Source: Denitratimonas yunnanensis (SeqCode) (GTDB lineage: Bacteria > Pseudomonadota > Gammaproteobacteria > Xanthomonadales > Xanthomonadaceae). Taken from it: a stretch of 64,000 nucleotides of DNA. The notes beneath the pieces were generated by a model that saw only the letters and a list, made by a program, of their open reading frames with translations, ran no database searches and was not told where the DNA came from. The stretch covers positions 413,010-477,009 of the forward strand of contig JAPMLR010000002.1 of NCBI GenBank assembly GCA_026410415.1. The letters are read 5' to 3'. How positions within the stretch are numbered: the first letter of the stretch is position 1; each line of letters opens with the position of its first letter. Shown here piece after piece: positions 51,995 through 61,307 of this stretch. The translations under genes and the position numbers were made by a program.

Positions 51995-52918
51995 ATGGAC
52001 ATGAGCTGGCTGATGACGTCGTTGCTCATCGGTGCCGCCGTCGTCGCGGCGGGCCTGTGGCTACGCAACCCGCAGCGGCTATTGCGGATCGAATTTGCGC
52101 GCCAACGGTTGAGCGCCGGCGCGCGGGTGAAGCGGGCGGCGCTGCCGGATGGCGAGGTGGTGTATCTGGAAGCAGGGCGCGGTACGCCGGTGCTGTACGT
52201 GCACGGTTTCACTGGCATGAAGGAGAACTGGCTTCCGCTGATTGCCACGATGGGGGCCACCCACACCCACATTGCGCCTGATCTGCCGGGCTGGGGCGAG
52301 AGCCAGCGCTATGCCACGCACGATTACGGCTATGCGGCTCAGGCCGACCGGCTGGCGAGATTCATCGACACGTGCATCGGTGGTCCGGTGGATGTGGTCG
52401 GGCATTCCATGGGGGGCGGCATCGCGGCGGTGTTGGCGGCGCGCCACCCGGCGAGGGTCAAGCGCCTGGTGTTGATGGATGCCGCCGGTGTGCGGTTTAC
52501 CGACAACGCGTTCGGTCTGGACGTGATGCAGGGACGCAACCCGTTCGCTGTCGATGACGAGGCATCCCTGACGCGATTCCTGTCTCTGGTCTTCGAGCGT
52601 CCACCATGGGTGCCGAAGCGCATTGCGCGTTACATGGTGACGCAGCGCATCGGTGATGCCGAGTTCGAGCAATGTGTGCTGGATGCGATCGGTCGCAGCG
52701 AGGATGCGTTTCTGCCCGAGCGTGAGGCCGGGAACATTCGGGCACCGACGCTGCTGCTCTGGTGTCGAGGCGACCGCGTCGTCGATGCCAGCGCGGCGGA
52801 GATCTATGCTTCGCGCATTCCGCGCAATCATGTCGTAATGTTGGATGGCAGCAGCCACATGCCGATGTACGAATGCAAGGTCGCCACCGCAGTCGCTCTC
52901 AAGGAGTTTCTCGCATGA
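51995..52918 (+). CDS. Membrane-anchored alpha/beta hydrolase (esterase/lipase-like)
   Basis: A 307-residue protein with an N-terminal hydrophobic anchor (about 5-22) and an alpha/beta-hydrolase domain. The oxyanion strand VLYVHGFTG, nucleophile Ser in VVGHSMGGGIAAVL, an acid in CRGDRVVDA and the catalytic His in SSHMPMYE give a complete triad. The substrate is unknown; the family includes lipases and epoxide-hydrolase-like enzymes. Its stop overlaps the start of the next gene. Confidence 0.85.
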   Translation: MDMSWLMTSLLIGAAVVAAGLWLRNPQRLLRIEFARQRLSAGARVKRAALPDGEVVYLEAGRGTPVLYVHGFTGMKENWLPLIATMGATHTHIAPDLPGWGESQRYATHDYGYAAQADRLARFIDTCIGGPVDVVGHSMGGGIAAVLAARHPARVKRLVLMDAAGVRFTDNAFGLDVMQGRNPFAVDDEASLTRFLSLVFERPPWVPKRIARYMVTQRIGDAEFEQCVLDAIGRSEDAFLPEREAGNIRAPTLLLWCRGDRVVDASAAEIYASRIPRNHVVMLDGSSHMPMYECKVATAVALKEFLA

Positions 52919-53661
52919 ATTCGTTCCCGTTACGTCCGATCGCAGCACTTGCCCTGGTGGCCGCATTGGCAGCGCTTGCCGGCTGTGGCCCGAGCGAAGC
53001 GGAAAGGCAGGCGCAGGCCCAGGCCAAGATGCAGGCGCGCATGGAGGCCGAGGCCCAGAAACAACTTGGCAACTTCCAGCAACTCAAGGCCTCGGGGCGT
53101 TCCGATCTGGCATTGAATGTCGCCGACCATGTGCTGAAGACTTTCCCGCAGACGCAGGCCGCGGTGGTGTTGAAAGCCGAGGTCGAGCCACTGCGTGTGC
53201 AAATGCAGACCGAGCGTGAAGCGCGCCGGCTTGCGGATCTTTGGGTCTACCACGACGAGCACGATGCCGACGCGGGTGGCCGAGTTCGCACGGCCTACAT
53301 CTTCGCCAGGGATCCGCTCGCCAAACAGCCTGGCAAGGAGGCGGCGCGCGCTCGGCTCGTGCTGCGTCGCCATCCACAGTGGGGCGATGACGTGTACCTG
53401 CTTTCCGAACACGGTCCGTTCGCATGCGGCTCGCCCTGTCGCCTGAGCGTGACTTTCGATGGCGCCGCTGCGCGCACGGTGTCTGGCGAGATTCCTGCAA
53501 CCGGCGAGCACGCGATCTTCGTCAAGGACTTCGCCTACTTCGTCCAGCACCTGCCCGAGGCCGGCGTGGTGAGCATCGATGCGACGCTGGCGGACGGCAG
53601 CGCGCATACCCTGGTGTTCGAGGTGGGTGGCTACGATCCAGCGACGATCGGCGCACGCTGA
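52915..53661 (+). CDS. Lipoprotein of unknown function
   Basis: A 248-residue lipoprotein: signal MNSFPLRPIAALALVAAL with LAGC lipobox (Cys24), then an Ala/Gln/Glu-rich helix (EAERQAQAQAKMQARMEAEA), a TPR-like helical segment (NVADHVLKTFPQTQ), and a beta-rich C-terminus with a Cys-Gly-Ser-Pro-Cys pair. No family is recognised. It is coupled to the preceding hydrolase by an ATGA overlap, suggesting a joint envelope function. Confidence 0.75.
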   Translation: MNSFPLRPIAALALVAALAALAGCGPSEAERQAQAQAKMQARMEAEAQKQLGNFQQLKASGRSDLALNVADHVLKTFPQTQAAVVLKAEVEPLRVQMQTEREARRLADLWVYHDEHDADAGGRVRTAYIFARDPLAKQPGKEAARARLVLRRHPQWGDDVYLLSEHGPFACGSPCRLSVTFDGAAARTVSGEIPATGEHAIFVKDFAYFVQHLPEAGVVSIDATLADGSAHTLVFEVGGYDPATIGAR

Positions 53662-53776
53662 GGTACGCGGCGCGGCGGATGTGCAGCCGCCGGAGTCTCT
53701 CGTGTTTCGATGCAGCGTTGGAGCCTGACGCAGGCTCCGAGCGTCTGCAGTGCAGAAGCGTGCCCCGTGCAGACAT

Positions 53777-53802
53777 GAAAAACCCGGCGCGCCGGCCGGG
53801 TT
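53777..53802 (-). terminator. Rho-independent terminator of tRNA-Val
   Basis: An 8-bp stem (AACCCGGC / GCCGGGTT) with six-base loop followed on the minus strand by TTTTTC, located 43 bases past the tRNA 3' end. The rest of the 183-base gap to the lipoprotein gene holds nothing else recognisable. Confidence 0.8.
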
Positions 53803-53844
53803 GTCTGGAGCCATCCAGAAGCACTTGTGATCCAAGGTTCCGGA

Positions 53845-53919
53845 TGGTGGGCGGTACAGGGTTCGAACCTGTGACCCCTACCATGTCAAGGTAGTGCTCT
53901 ACCGCTGAGCTAACCGCCC
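53845..53919 (-). tRNA. tRNA-Val (anticodon GAC)
   Basis: 75 nt including encoded CCA. Acceptor arms GGGCGGT / ACCGCCC, D arm TAGCTCAGCGGTAGAGCA, anticodon stem CTACC / GGTAG with loop TTGACAT (anticodon GAC), T arm ACAGG / CCTGT with loop TTCGAAC. Confidence 0.97.
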
Positions 53920-53963
53920 GATGCGCTGTCGCCTGCGGCCAGGCCGAGGAGCGAAGGGCGCGC

Positions 53964-53992
53964 ATTATGGCATTGCGGCGAGCAGGACTCAA
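53964..53992 (-). promoter_or_regulatory. Sigma-70 promoter of tRNA-Val
   Basis: On the minus strand TTGAGT (-35) and CATAAT (-10) are separated by exactly 17 bases, followed by a GC-rich discriminator. The -10 lies 45 bases before the mature tRNA end. Confidence 0.6.
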
Positions 53993-54004
53993 GCTGTTGC
54001 GGGC

Positions 54005-54709
54005 TCATTCCTGTGAGCGATTGGTTGGCTTGGCCGCAGCGGTACCCAGGTCGGCGATGCGCCACAGTGCCAACGCGGCGTAACTGCGGAACGGTGCCCA
54101 GCATGCGCCGCGTGCGTCCAGTGCCTTGGGAGTGGGCAGGTCGGTCAGGCGATCGATCTGTTGCGCGCCCTTGCGCACCCCCAGGTCGTCGATGGGCAGC
54201 ACGTCGGGGCGGCCGAGTCGGAAGATGAGCATCATTTCGACGGTCCAGCGACCGATGCCTCGCACCGGCGTGAGTGCGGCGACGATGGCATCGCTGGAGA
54301 GTCCGGCCATGTCGTCCATCGAGGGGATGTCTCCGTGCGCCGCGCGCTCGGAAAGATCGCGCAGTGCGCGCACCTTGTTGCCCGAGACACCACAGCCGCG
54401 CAATGTCTCGTCGTCCACGCGCGAAAGCGTGTCGGCATGCAGTACCTCCGAGGCGATGGCCTTTTCGACGCGTCCGACGATGGTGGCAGCGGCTTTGCCG
54501 CTGAGTTGCTGGTAGAGGATGGCGCGGGCCAGTGCGTCGACCGGGTCGAAGGACGCCTGCCAGCGCGGGTCGGGGGCAATCGGCTCGATCTTCGTCAGCC
54601 AGCGCGCGAATTTTCGATCGCGGGCGACGTGGCTGTGGGCGGCTTGGACATCGAAGCCGCGTGGATGGGAGATGCTCACGGTGATCTTCGGTGGGGGATG
54701 ACGATTCAC
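54005..54709 (-). CDS. AlkA-like DNA-3-methyladenine glycosylase
   Basis: A 234-residue helix-hairpin-helix glycosylase that removes alkylated bases. HhH loop VRGIGRWTVEMML and catalytic Asp in VLPIDDLGVRKG are present; AILYQQLSGKAAATI is the conserved helical motif. It lacks the N-terminal domain of E. coli AlkA, as in the shorter Mag-type members. Start codon is GTG with AAGG ten bases upstream. It could share transcription with nothing downstream because tRNA-Val has its own promoter. Confidence 0.88.
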   Translation of the reverse strand: MNRHPPPKITVSISHPRGFDVQAAHSHVARDRKFARWLTKIEPIAPDPRWQASFDPVDALARAILYQQLSGKAAATIVGRVEKAIASEVLHADTLSRVDDETLRGCGVSGNKVRALRDLSERAAHGDIPSMDDMAGLSSDAIVAALTPVRGIGRWTVEMMLIFRLGRPDVLPIDDLGVRKGAQQIDRLTDLPTPKALDARGACWAPFRSYAALALWRIADLGTAAAKPTNRSQE

Positions 54710-54783
54710 TCTACCTTGGAAAAACCCGGGCTTTCATCCTGCGGCGGCGGGTTCCACGGTTGCCGTCATGGACAACGGCAACT

Positions 54784-54811
54784 AAAAACCGGGGCGCACC
54801 AGGCGCCCCGG
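54784..54811 (-). terminator. Rho-independent terminator of the acylase gene
   Basis: A 9-bp stem (CCGGGGCGC / GCGCCCCGG) with loop ACCAG, followed on the minus strand by TTTTTAG, 26 bases past the acylase stop. Confidence 0.85.
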
Positions 54812-54836
54812 AGAACATGCTTCATGTCGATTCGGA

Positions 54837-57698
54837 TCAGCGTGGTGCAAACTCCATCCGCATCACGGCACCGGCTTCGGATACGTCAGGATCGATGACC
54901 AGCGGCTTGTAGCCGTTCACCAGCCACAGCGGCAGTTGGCTGATGTAGCCCATGCCGCCGGGGTTGCCGTCCTGACCGCCAGGCGCGATCTGGAGCAGCG
55001 TCGGCGTGTCGGTCATCTCGCCGATGAAGCGACGTACCGGGCCGGAGCCGAAGGTGAAGCCGTTGACGCTGTTGGCGCGGGCATTGTGGCCGGAGGCATC
55101 CACCACGTCGAAGCCGCCTTGGCGGGCCAGTCCGGGCAGGCCTTCGGCAAGGTTCTGGAACGGATAGCCGGCAATGCCCGGAATGCTCAGCGCATCGCCC
55201 AGGGTGTGGCGGAAGGTGATGCGGTGCAGCTTGCCCCAACGGTAGTCGTTCAGGTCGGTCGAGCCGCCGAAGGCCGGTGCAAAGGCCTCGCTGGCGAGCA
55301 GGTTGAGGCCGTCACGGACGCTGCCCAGAAGCACGCAGTCGCGACGTACGTCGGCTGGTGCGGTGGCCAGATCGGACGAGACCTTCCTGAAGAAGTCCAG
55401 GCCGGATGCGCCCTTGCCACCGAGCGGACCGAATGCGTCGAGCTGGAACTTGAGGCCGGCATAAGCTTCGTTTGCGCCGGGCAGATAGCTGCTCAGGCCC
55501 ACGTTGGACAGGGTGTAGTCGATCGTGTTGCGGATCAGCTGGCCACGGGTGACGGCCCAGAGCGTGGCGCCGACGGAACGGCTGATTTCCGCTTCCGATG
55601 GCTCCGGCAGGGCGAACGGATGGTCGCCAGCGTCGTAACCTTCGCGGATGCCGGTGGGGGTCGAGAAGTCCCACGCGGCAAGGCGGTCGAGGGCTTCGGC
55701 CAGCGTGGCATCGTCGTCGTATCCGCAAGACTCGACATTGGCGCGAGCATTGAGCACGTGCGGCAGCACCAGTTCGGCATCGAGCTGCTGCACGTTGGCC
55801 TGCAGTTTCATCATGTCGGGAATGGTGATGTTGCCGCGCTCGATCAGGCTCTGCAGCTCGCGGTCGATGCGGCCCATGCGGTACGACGAATGGCCGGGTG
55901 CGTAGTACAGGATGCCGCCGTTCGGGCGGGCCTGATTCACCGGGTTGTTGTCGAACGTGGTGCCGACCGGGTCGTTGTTGGCGTTGGCGATGTAACCCCG
56001 TGCCGGGTTGATGCTGTAGGGCATCTCTTCGGGCGAGAGGATTTCGTACGGCACATGTTGGGCGGGATAGCGGTTCTGCGGCCGCATCCATTCGTTGCCG
56101 CCGGTGCCGCTGCGGATGATGAACGGTGGCACACCGTTCACGGTGCCGGCCTGGAGGTCTTCGCGAATTGGCGCTTCGGCACTGATGAAGTAGGCGATGT
56201 TGCCTTCCTTGTCGGCATAGGCGAAGTTCTGTGAGCCCACGTCGAAGTACTGAACCGCCGCGCGGAACTCGTCCAGATTGCTGGCGCGATTGATCCGGCG
56301 GAAGGCCTCAAGCTCGAATGTCGGTCCCCAGCCGGTGTACTGGATCGACAGGCCGGTGTTGCCCGTGATCGACACCACCGGGCCGTTGTTGCGGCGCGGA
56401 ACGACGATGGTGATGCCGCCGTTGGTGTATCCAATGGAGTTGTTGCGCACGACGTTGTCGGCCACGCCGTCACCGACCTGGTTCACGAAGTAGCTCTGGA
56501 ATACCCACAACACGGGCTCGCGGGTACCGTTGTAGATCGTGTGCGTCGGCAGGCCGTAGGAGTTGAGGACGAACTGCTCCTGATAGGTGTCGGTGACGTC
56601 GAGCGAGTTGGTGGTCAGGCCCCAGCAGAAGTCCGACGTGCAGCCCAGCAGTGGCCACGGTGTGCCCGGCGCGATGGAACCCACGGTGTTCATCGGCTGG
56701 CTGTAGCGCGGATCGTTGGAAACGACATGACCTTCCTGGAACAGCATGGGCGTGCCCAGGGAGAGGTGCGGGTCGTTGGCCAGGATCGGGCGGCCGGAGG
56801 CGGTGTGTTCGCCACCCACGATCCACCAGTTGCTGCCGGCGCGGTCCTCGCGGCGCTTGAGGTGCGGGGCGATGATGGGGTTGTTGGCGATCTGGTCGCG
56901 ATAGGTCTCGGCCAGGCTCAGCAGCGAAGGATCGAGTGGCGCGGAGGTAGGCGCTGCACCGCTCTTGGGCAGAGCATCGGCCCCGCCGGCCTTGGCTTGG
57001 GTCGAAGCGCTGGCGCCACCTGGAACGAAGTCGGGAATCGAGGCGCGTGCATCCGGTGGTGCGGAGCGGTGCGTATCGCCGAAAAACAGCGCATTGCCAT
57101 CGAAGCCGGCAGCGGCACCGGCCTGCTGGTACGCGCCGAGGCGGATGGTGTAGTCGATCTCCAGATCGAACGAGAGCTGGTAGGCCAGCAGCTTGCCGAT
57201 CACCACCGAATCCACCGGTGTCCATGGATCAGCCGAGGTCAGTTCCAGCGCGCCGTATTCCACCGGCAACGGATGGGTGGCAAGCCAGGCGTTGACGCCA
57301 TGCGCGTAGGCGGTGAGCTGGCCCCGCAGTTCGGCAGGATACTTGGCCCAGGTTTCCCAGGCGGCGCGGCGCAAACCGAGGGTGCGGACCTGAATGTCCT
57401 GCGCCAGACCGGCGGCGCCTACCAGTTCGGCGACCGTGCCGCTGGCGCCGCGACGCAGCGTGTCCATTTGGAAGAAGCGAGTGCGGGCATGGTTGTAGCC
57501 CATCAACCACGCAGCGTCTTCGTCGGTAGCCGCGGTGACGGTCGGAATGCCTTCGGCATCGTAGGTGATCGTGCCCGGCTGGCTCAGGCCTGGCCCCTGA
57601 ATCGTTTCGGCACTGGCGGCGTTGGCGGCGAAGATCGAGGCGATCGCAAGTGCGATCAGTGTGCGCTTGCGCACGGCGGTGTTCTGCGTGTTGTTCAT
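54837..57698 (-). CDS. Penicillin acylase family N-terminal nucleophile hydrolase
   Basis: A 953-residue periplasmic precursor: signal peptide to about residue 30 (NAASA), alpha chain with YDAEGIPTVTA and YNHARTRFFQMD, spacer, then the beta chain whose N-terminal nucleophile is Ser289 in REDRAGSNWWIVGG. The oxyanion Asn-containing segment and VGGEHTASGRPILANDPHL are present. Autocatalytic cleavage yields a heterodimer. The family hydrolyses amides such as acyl-homoserine lactones, beta-lactam side chains or related compounds; the real substrate is not visible. A strong GGGAGG ribosome site precedes the ATG. Single-gene unit with its own terminator. Confidence 0.9.
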   Translation of the reverse strand: MNNTQNTAVRKRTLIALAIASIFAANAASAETIQGPGLSQPGTITYDAEGIPTVTAATDEDAAWLMGYNHARTRFFQMDTLRRGASGTVAELVGAAGLAQDIQVRTLGLRRAAWETWAKYPAELRGQLTAYAHGVNAWLATHPLPVEYGALELTSADPWTPVDSVVIGKLLAYQLSFDLEIDYTIRLGAYQQAGAAAGFDGNALFFGDTHRSAPPDARASIPDFVPGGASASTQAKAGGADALPKSGAAPTSAPLDPSLLSLAETYRDQIANNPIIAPHLKRREDRAGSNWWIVGGEHTASGRPILANDPHLSLGTPMLFQEGHVVSNDPRYSQPMNTVGSIAPGTPWPLLGCTSDFCWGLTTNSLDVTDTYQEQFVLNSYGLPTHTIYNGTREPVLWVFQSYFVNQVGDGVADNVVRNNSIGYTNGGITIVVPRRNNGPVVSITGNTGLSIQYTGWGPTFELEAFRRINRASNLDEFRAAVQYFDVGSQNFAYADKEGNIAYFISAEAPIREDLQAGTVNGVPPFIIRSGTGGNEWMRPQNRYPAQHVPYEILSPEEMPYSINPARGYIANANNDPVGTTFDNNPVNQARPNGGILYYAPGHSSYRMGRIDRELQSLIERGNITIPDMMKLQANVQQLDAELVLPHVLNARANVESCGYDDDATLAEALDRLAAWDFSTPTGIREGYDAGDHPFALPEPSEAEISRSVGATLWAVTRGQLIRNTIDYTLSNVGLSSYLPGANEAYAGLKFQLDAFGPLGGKGASGLDFFRKVSSDLATAPADVRRDCVLLGSVRDGLNLLASEAFAPAFGGSTDLNDYRWGKLHRITFRHTLGDALSIPGIAGYPFQNLAEGLPGLARQGGFDVVDASGHNARANSVNGFTFGSGPVRRFIGEMTDTPTLLQIAPGGQDGNPGGMGYISQLPLWLVNGYKPLVIDPDVSEAGAVMRMEFAPR

Positions 57699-57785
57699 GG
57701 CTCCCTCCCGGATAGAGAAGGGGATTATGCGTACGCCGGCGTAGGGAAAAAAAGCCCTTCGGATGTGACTGCGATGCGGGATTGT

Positions 57786-58178
57786 TTATCGCACTGCAAC
57801 ATCGTCAGCAGTGTTGGGTTGCAGCATTGCCATCGCGCACGACAACCATCCGAGCATGAAGGCGATGCCTCCGATCGGCGCCATCGCCGTCGAAGCGCCC
57901 CACAGTGCGCCTGCGACGAGACTGCCACTGAAGGAAATGCACCCGGCGAGCCAGAGCACGAGACTCGCCGACGCCCATCGACCACGTTGCCGCAGCGCAA
58001 AAACCGCGAGCGCAAAACCGTGGAAAAAAAGATGCAGTGCGGCGGTATCCAGGCGTGACTTGGCCACGTCAGGCGCGGCATGCGCGGCATACGCACCCAA
58101 TCCCACGGCCACTGCGCAGAACACGGCACCGAGTGCGGCAGCGAAGCGGTGGATTGCGGGGACGCGGGTTCCGGTCAT
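57786..58178 (-). CDS. DUF423-family membrane protein (YgdD-like)
   Basis: A 130-residue protein with four TM helices, starting MTGTRVPAIHRFAAALGAVF. Motifs GLGAYAAHA, ALHLFFHGFALAVFAL and GCISFSGSLVAGALWG are typical of DUF423. Function unknown. The ATG at 58178 was chosen over one 13 codons earlier because helix 1 then begins where it does in the family. It ends 87 bases from the acylase start on the same strand. Confidence 0.85.
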   Translation of the reverse strand: MTGTRVPAIHRFAAALGAVFCAVAVGLGAYAAHAAPDVAKSRLDTAALHLFFHGFALAVFALRQRGRWASASLVLWLAGCISFSGSLVAGALWGASTAMAPIGGIAFMLGWLSCAMAMLQPNTADDVAVR

Positions 58179-58225
58179 GGGGACTCCTGACAATCGCGAA
58201 TCAACGGATGCTGCCACCCGATGTC

Positions 58226-58337
58226 GTCATTGCGGGCCGGCGGGATTGCCGTGGATTCGATCCGGGCCGGACGATCTCCACGGATGGCCATTCATCCCGA
58301 CAGCGTCGGAATCGGTTCGCCGTCGGCCCGCAATGAC
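58226..58337. repeat. 112-bp palindromic intergenic element (REP/MITE-like)
   Basis: The ends, GTCATTGCGGGCCGGCGG (58226-58243) and CCGTCGGCCCGCAATGAC (58320-58337), are inverted copies with one mismatch in 18. Inside, CCGTGGA and TCCACGG form a second nested pair. Ends beginning GTCATTGCG are common in dispersed bacterial palindromic elements. It carries no gene. It lies between the DUF423 and DUF4340 genes. Confidence 0.7.
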
Positions 58338-58350
58338 AGGTGCCTTCGCC

Positions 58351-59442
58351 TCAGCCTTTCGGCTTGAGGTAGTCCTCCAGCGATTTGTTCAGGTTGGAGG
58401 CCTTGAACGACGGCAGGACGTAGACCCAGGCGGCATGATCCTGCTGGAAGCGGGCAACGTCGTCGATCAGGGTGGCGAGGGTTGCTGCCGGCGGGCCTTC
58501 CTCGCCTGCGGCGGCATCGTTTGCAGGCTGGCGTGCGAGCCAGGCTTGCGCGGCATCCTCGTCCAGCGACATGTCGAAGCGCGCATGGGTTCGCCCCTCG
58601 CTCTGCCAGGACACGATCCGGATCAGGCGGCCGTCCACCAGCGTGAACAGGGTGGTCCGGGTTTTATCGGGTGCGGCGTGTTCGGTGGCCGGGAACACAT
58701 CCTCGAAAACCAGTCCGGACAGGAAGCCGGCGAGCGCCTCACGCTGGTAGCCGTCCGCAATTTCCCGGCCCCGCGGCAGGTTGACCAGGGCGAAGTCGGA
58801 CGACGTGTCGTCCTCGGTGCGAGCCAGGTCGATCGTCCCGCCGTCCTCGCTGATCACCGAAATGGCCTGAATGCGGTTCGCGCCGATGTCGATGATGCGC
58901 TTCAGAAGCCAGTTGGCCGGGTTGCGCTCCACCGCGAGGTTGCTGCCGATCAGCCAGCTTTGCGCCTCGTCCGCGGCGCGCACGTAGGTTCCCGTCCCCC
59001 GCACGAGGTTGTCGCCGAAGACATGGGAGAACGTACGGTCAGGCGTGACGATGTCCACCCGAACGCCGTGTGCATCCGTTGCAGCGACGTCTTCCACGCC
59101 CAATTGGGCATGACGTTCGGGCAGCGCCGTTTTCGCCTCGACACGCCGCGCTGTGGCGATGCTGGAGAGGAGATGGCGCAGCTTTTCCAGATCCACGCGA
59201 TAGCCTTCCTTTTCCACAAGGCCCCAGCCGGCCTCGCTGCGATCCAGGGTCGCCAGCACGGTGTTGCCCGCGCCGGTGATGCGAACCTGAGTGACGCTGT
59301 CCAGCGCTTCGGAAAGTCCCGGCGCAAGCGGTCCGGGCTGGGCGGACGCAACCTCGGGTGTGCGCGACGAGGAGATCCAGACAGCGGCAAGCAGTGCCAA
59401 CGCCGCAGTCAGGGCAATGATGACCAGTGAGCGGGTCTTCAT
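58351..59442 (-). CDS. DUF4340-domain membrane-anchored protein
   Basis: A 363-residue protein with one N-terminal TM helix (about 5-24) and a periplasmic DUF4340 region (about 50-300: VTQVRITGAGN, EKEGYRVDLEKLRHLLS). The family nearly always follows GldG-type genes. It is the last gene of the four-gene unit, overlapping the previous one by 4 bases. Likely an accessory part of the ABC-type system; biochemical role unknown. Confidence 0.85.
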   Translation of the reverse strand: MKTRSLVIIALTAALALLAAVWISSSRTPEVASAQPGPLAPGLSEALDSVTQVRITGAGNTVLATLDRSEAGWGLVEKEGYRVDLEKLRHLLSSIATARRVEAKTALPERHAQLGVEDVAATDAHGVRVDIVTPDRTFSHVFGDNLVRGTGTYVRAADEAQSWLIGSNLAVERNPANWLLKRIIDIGANRIQAISVISEDGGTIDLARTEDDTSSDFALVNLPRGREIADGYQREALAGFLSGLVFEDVFPATEHAAPDKTRTTLFTLVDGRLIRIVSWQSEGRTHARFDMSLDEDAAQAWLARQPANDAAAGEEGPPAATLATLIDDVARFQQDHAAWVYVLPSFKASNLNKSLEDYLKPKG

Positions 59443-61298
59443 GCGGCAATCCTCCGCTGGCGGGCGCGCCAGCCGACGAATCCGAGTGCGCCGAACGTCA
59501 GCAGCAACGGCACGCCGGCAATGTTGAGGAACTTGAGCTTGCCGCCGAGCGCCTGGATGTCCTCATCGAGCTGGCGGCGTACCTGGCGCAGATCCTTGCG
59601 GATGCGCAACTTCTCGTCTTGGAAGCGCAACAGCTCGGTCTGCTGTTCCGCGCTGAGCGTGAGCGCGTTGCCGCCGGGCTGGGTTTGCTGGAGTGCGGCC
59701 AGCTTCTCCTCGGTTTCCTGCAGGCGCGCTTGCAACTCGCGCTCCTTGGCGCGGAAGCGTGCATCGGCCTCGACGCGCAATGCGTCCACGGTGGTGAACG
59801 GCCGGCTGGAACCGGCGCGCGTGCGCACTGCGATGAGGTCCGCGCTGCCGATCAGATTGTCGATGGCATTGATGACGAAGTCGCCGTTGCTGGCGAACGC
59901 ATTGACCACGCGCTGGCCGAAGAACTGTTGCACCTGTGCCCACAGGCGGTCGCTCAACAGGTCGGTGTCGGCCACCAGGACGATGTTCGCGGGGTCGGTG
60001 CTCTGCGCGAGGTGCCCGTCGCCCTGGCGATCCGGAAAGGCCGAGTCCAGCGTACCGATGAGACGGACGGCGATCGCGTAGCGCTCGCCAGTGGGAGAAA
60101 AGTCGGCATAGAGCTGGGCCGGGTTGGTCGAATGGCGCAGCCGTTGTGCATCGGTGGTGCTGGCATTGGCCGAGCTTTGCAGCAATGGTTCGAGACGGAC
60201 CTTGGCGTTGTCCGCCAGCCCGAAGCTGCCGACGCTGGACAGGTTGATCGTGCCCAGTTGCGCGGTCACCACATCGTCGGGGTTGGCGTCGTCACGCGAA
60301 AGGCCGATCACGCCCGGATGGCGTACCGGCGGCGTACCTTGCTGGAGCTGGATTTCCAGGGCGCGCTGTGCATCGAGAACGACGCGGCCGGGGTCGTAAC
60401 TCACGCCCCAGGCGGCGAAGAGTTCGGGGAGGTCGGACGAGGCATCATCGAGCATCGCCTGGGTTGGGTCGGCACCCGTCGCAGGTGTCTGCGCTTCCGC
60501 GTCGGGATCGACAAAGGCGAGAAGGTGCCCGCCGCGCAGCACGAACTGGTCGATGGCATACAGCGTGTCGGAAGAAAGATGGCGGGGATGCACCACGACC
60601 AGCGCCTTCACTTCGTCGGGGATCGCCGTGACATCGGTTTCCACGCGCTGGATCTGGAACAGGTTCCGCATTTCGCCGTCGATCACCCAGCCCGGCGAGG
60701 GACGACCGGCGGAGGGATCGAAACTGGGCCCCATCGGCAAGGTGCTCATCACGCCCACCACGGGGCGGGTATCGCTTGCCAGACTGGAAACCAGCTTGGC
60801 CACGTCGTACTCCAGGAACGCTTCCTTGTCCGGCTGGAAGAACGGAATCGTCGCCTCGTTGCCGATGGCGTTGGTGCCGGCCAGGCCGAAGAACAGGGTG
60901 TCGCCGGCGTTGCCGACGGGAACGGCCTGTAGTCCCATCGCAGTGGCACGGTCCTCGTCCTCGGAGAACGGTTGCGGATCGATCACGGCAAGCCTCAGCT
61001 TGCCTCCCGAGCGCGCTGCCATCTCCTCCAGGAGTTCACGTACGCGGCCGGCGTAGGTGCGCAGCTGGGGAAGGTCCCTTGCTGCATGTTCGGAGTAGTA
61101 GTAGGTCAGGTTCACCGGCTCGTCGAGCTTGGACAGGATCGCGGTGGTGCCGTCGGTCAGGGTATAGAGGCGGTGCTCGGTCAGGTCCATCCGGGCGCCG
61201 CGGAACAGGTGCCCGGTCAGCACCACCAGCGCGATGAAAAGGATTGCCAGCGCCAGCAGTGCGACGCCGGTGGAGAGTCGTCGTTGAGTCAGGTTCAT
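59439..61298 (-). CDS. GldG-family ABC-transporter auxiliary protein
   Basis: A 619-residue protein with an N-terminal TM helix (TGVALLALAILFIALVVLTG), a large periplasmic region of the GldG/DUF4350 type (about 40-540: YYYSEHAARDLPQLRTYAGR, VVVHPRHLSSDTLYAIDQFV), a coiled coil (ELQARLQETEEKLAALQQTQ), and a C-terminal TM helix. In Bacteroidetes GldA-GldF-GldG form an ABC system needed for gliding; in proteobacteria the role is unknown. It lies 9 bases downstream of the permease gene. Confidence 0.85.
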   Translation of the reverse strand: MNLTQRRLSTGVALLALAILFIALVVLTGHLFRGARMDLTEHRLYTLTDGTTAILSKLDEPVNLTYYYSEHAARDLPQLRTYAGRVRELLEEMAARSGGKLRLAVIDPQPFSEDEDRATAMGLQAVPVGNAGDTLFFGLAGTNAIGNEATIPFFQPDKEAFLEYDVAKLVSSLASDTRPVVGVMSTLPMGPSFDPSAGRPSPGWVIDGEMRNLFQIQRVETDVTAIPDEVKALVVVHPRHLSSDTLYAIDQFVLRGGHLLAFVDPDAEAQTPATGADPTQAMLDDASSDLPELFAAWGVSYDPGRVVLDAQRALEIQLQQGTPPVRHPGVIGLSRDDANPDDVVTAQLGTINLSSVGSFGLADNAKVRLEPLLQSSANASTTDAQRLRHSTNPAQLYADFSPTGERYAIAVRLIGTLDSAFPDRQGDGHLAQSTDPANIVLVADTDLLSDRLWAQVQQFFGQRVVNAFASNGDFVINAIDNLIGSADLIAVRTRAGSSRPFTTVDALRVEADARFRAKERELQARLQETEEKLAALQQTQPGGNALTLSAEQQTELLRFQDEKLRIRKDLRQVRRQLDEDIQALGGKLKFLNIAGVPLLLTFGALGFVGWRARQRRIAA

Positions 61299-61307
61299 GG
61301 CGGTTCC

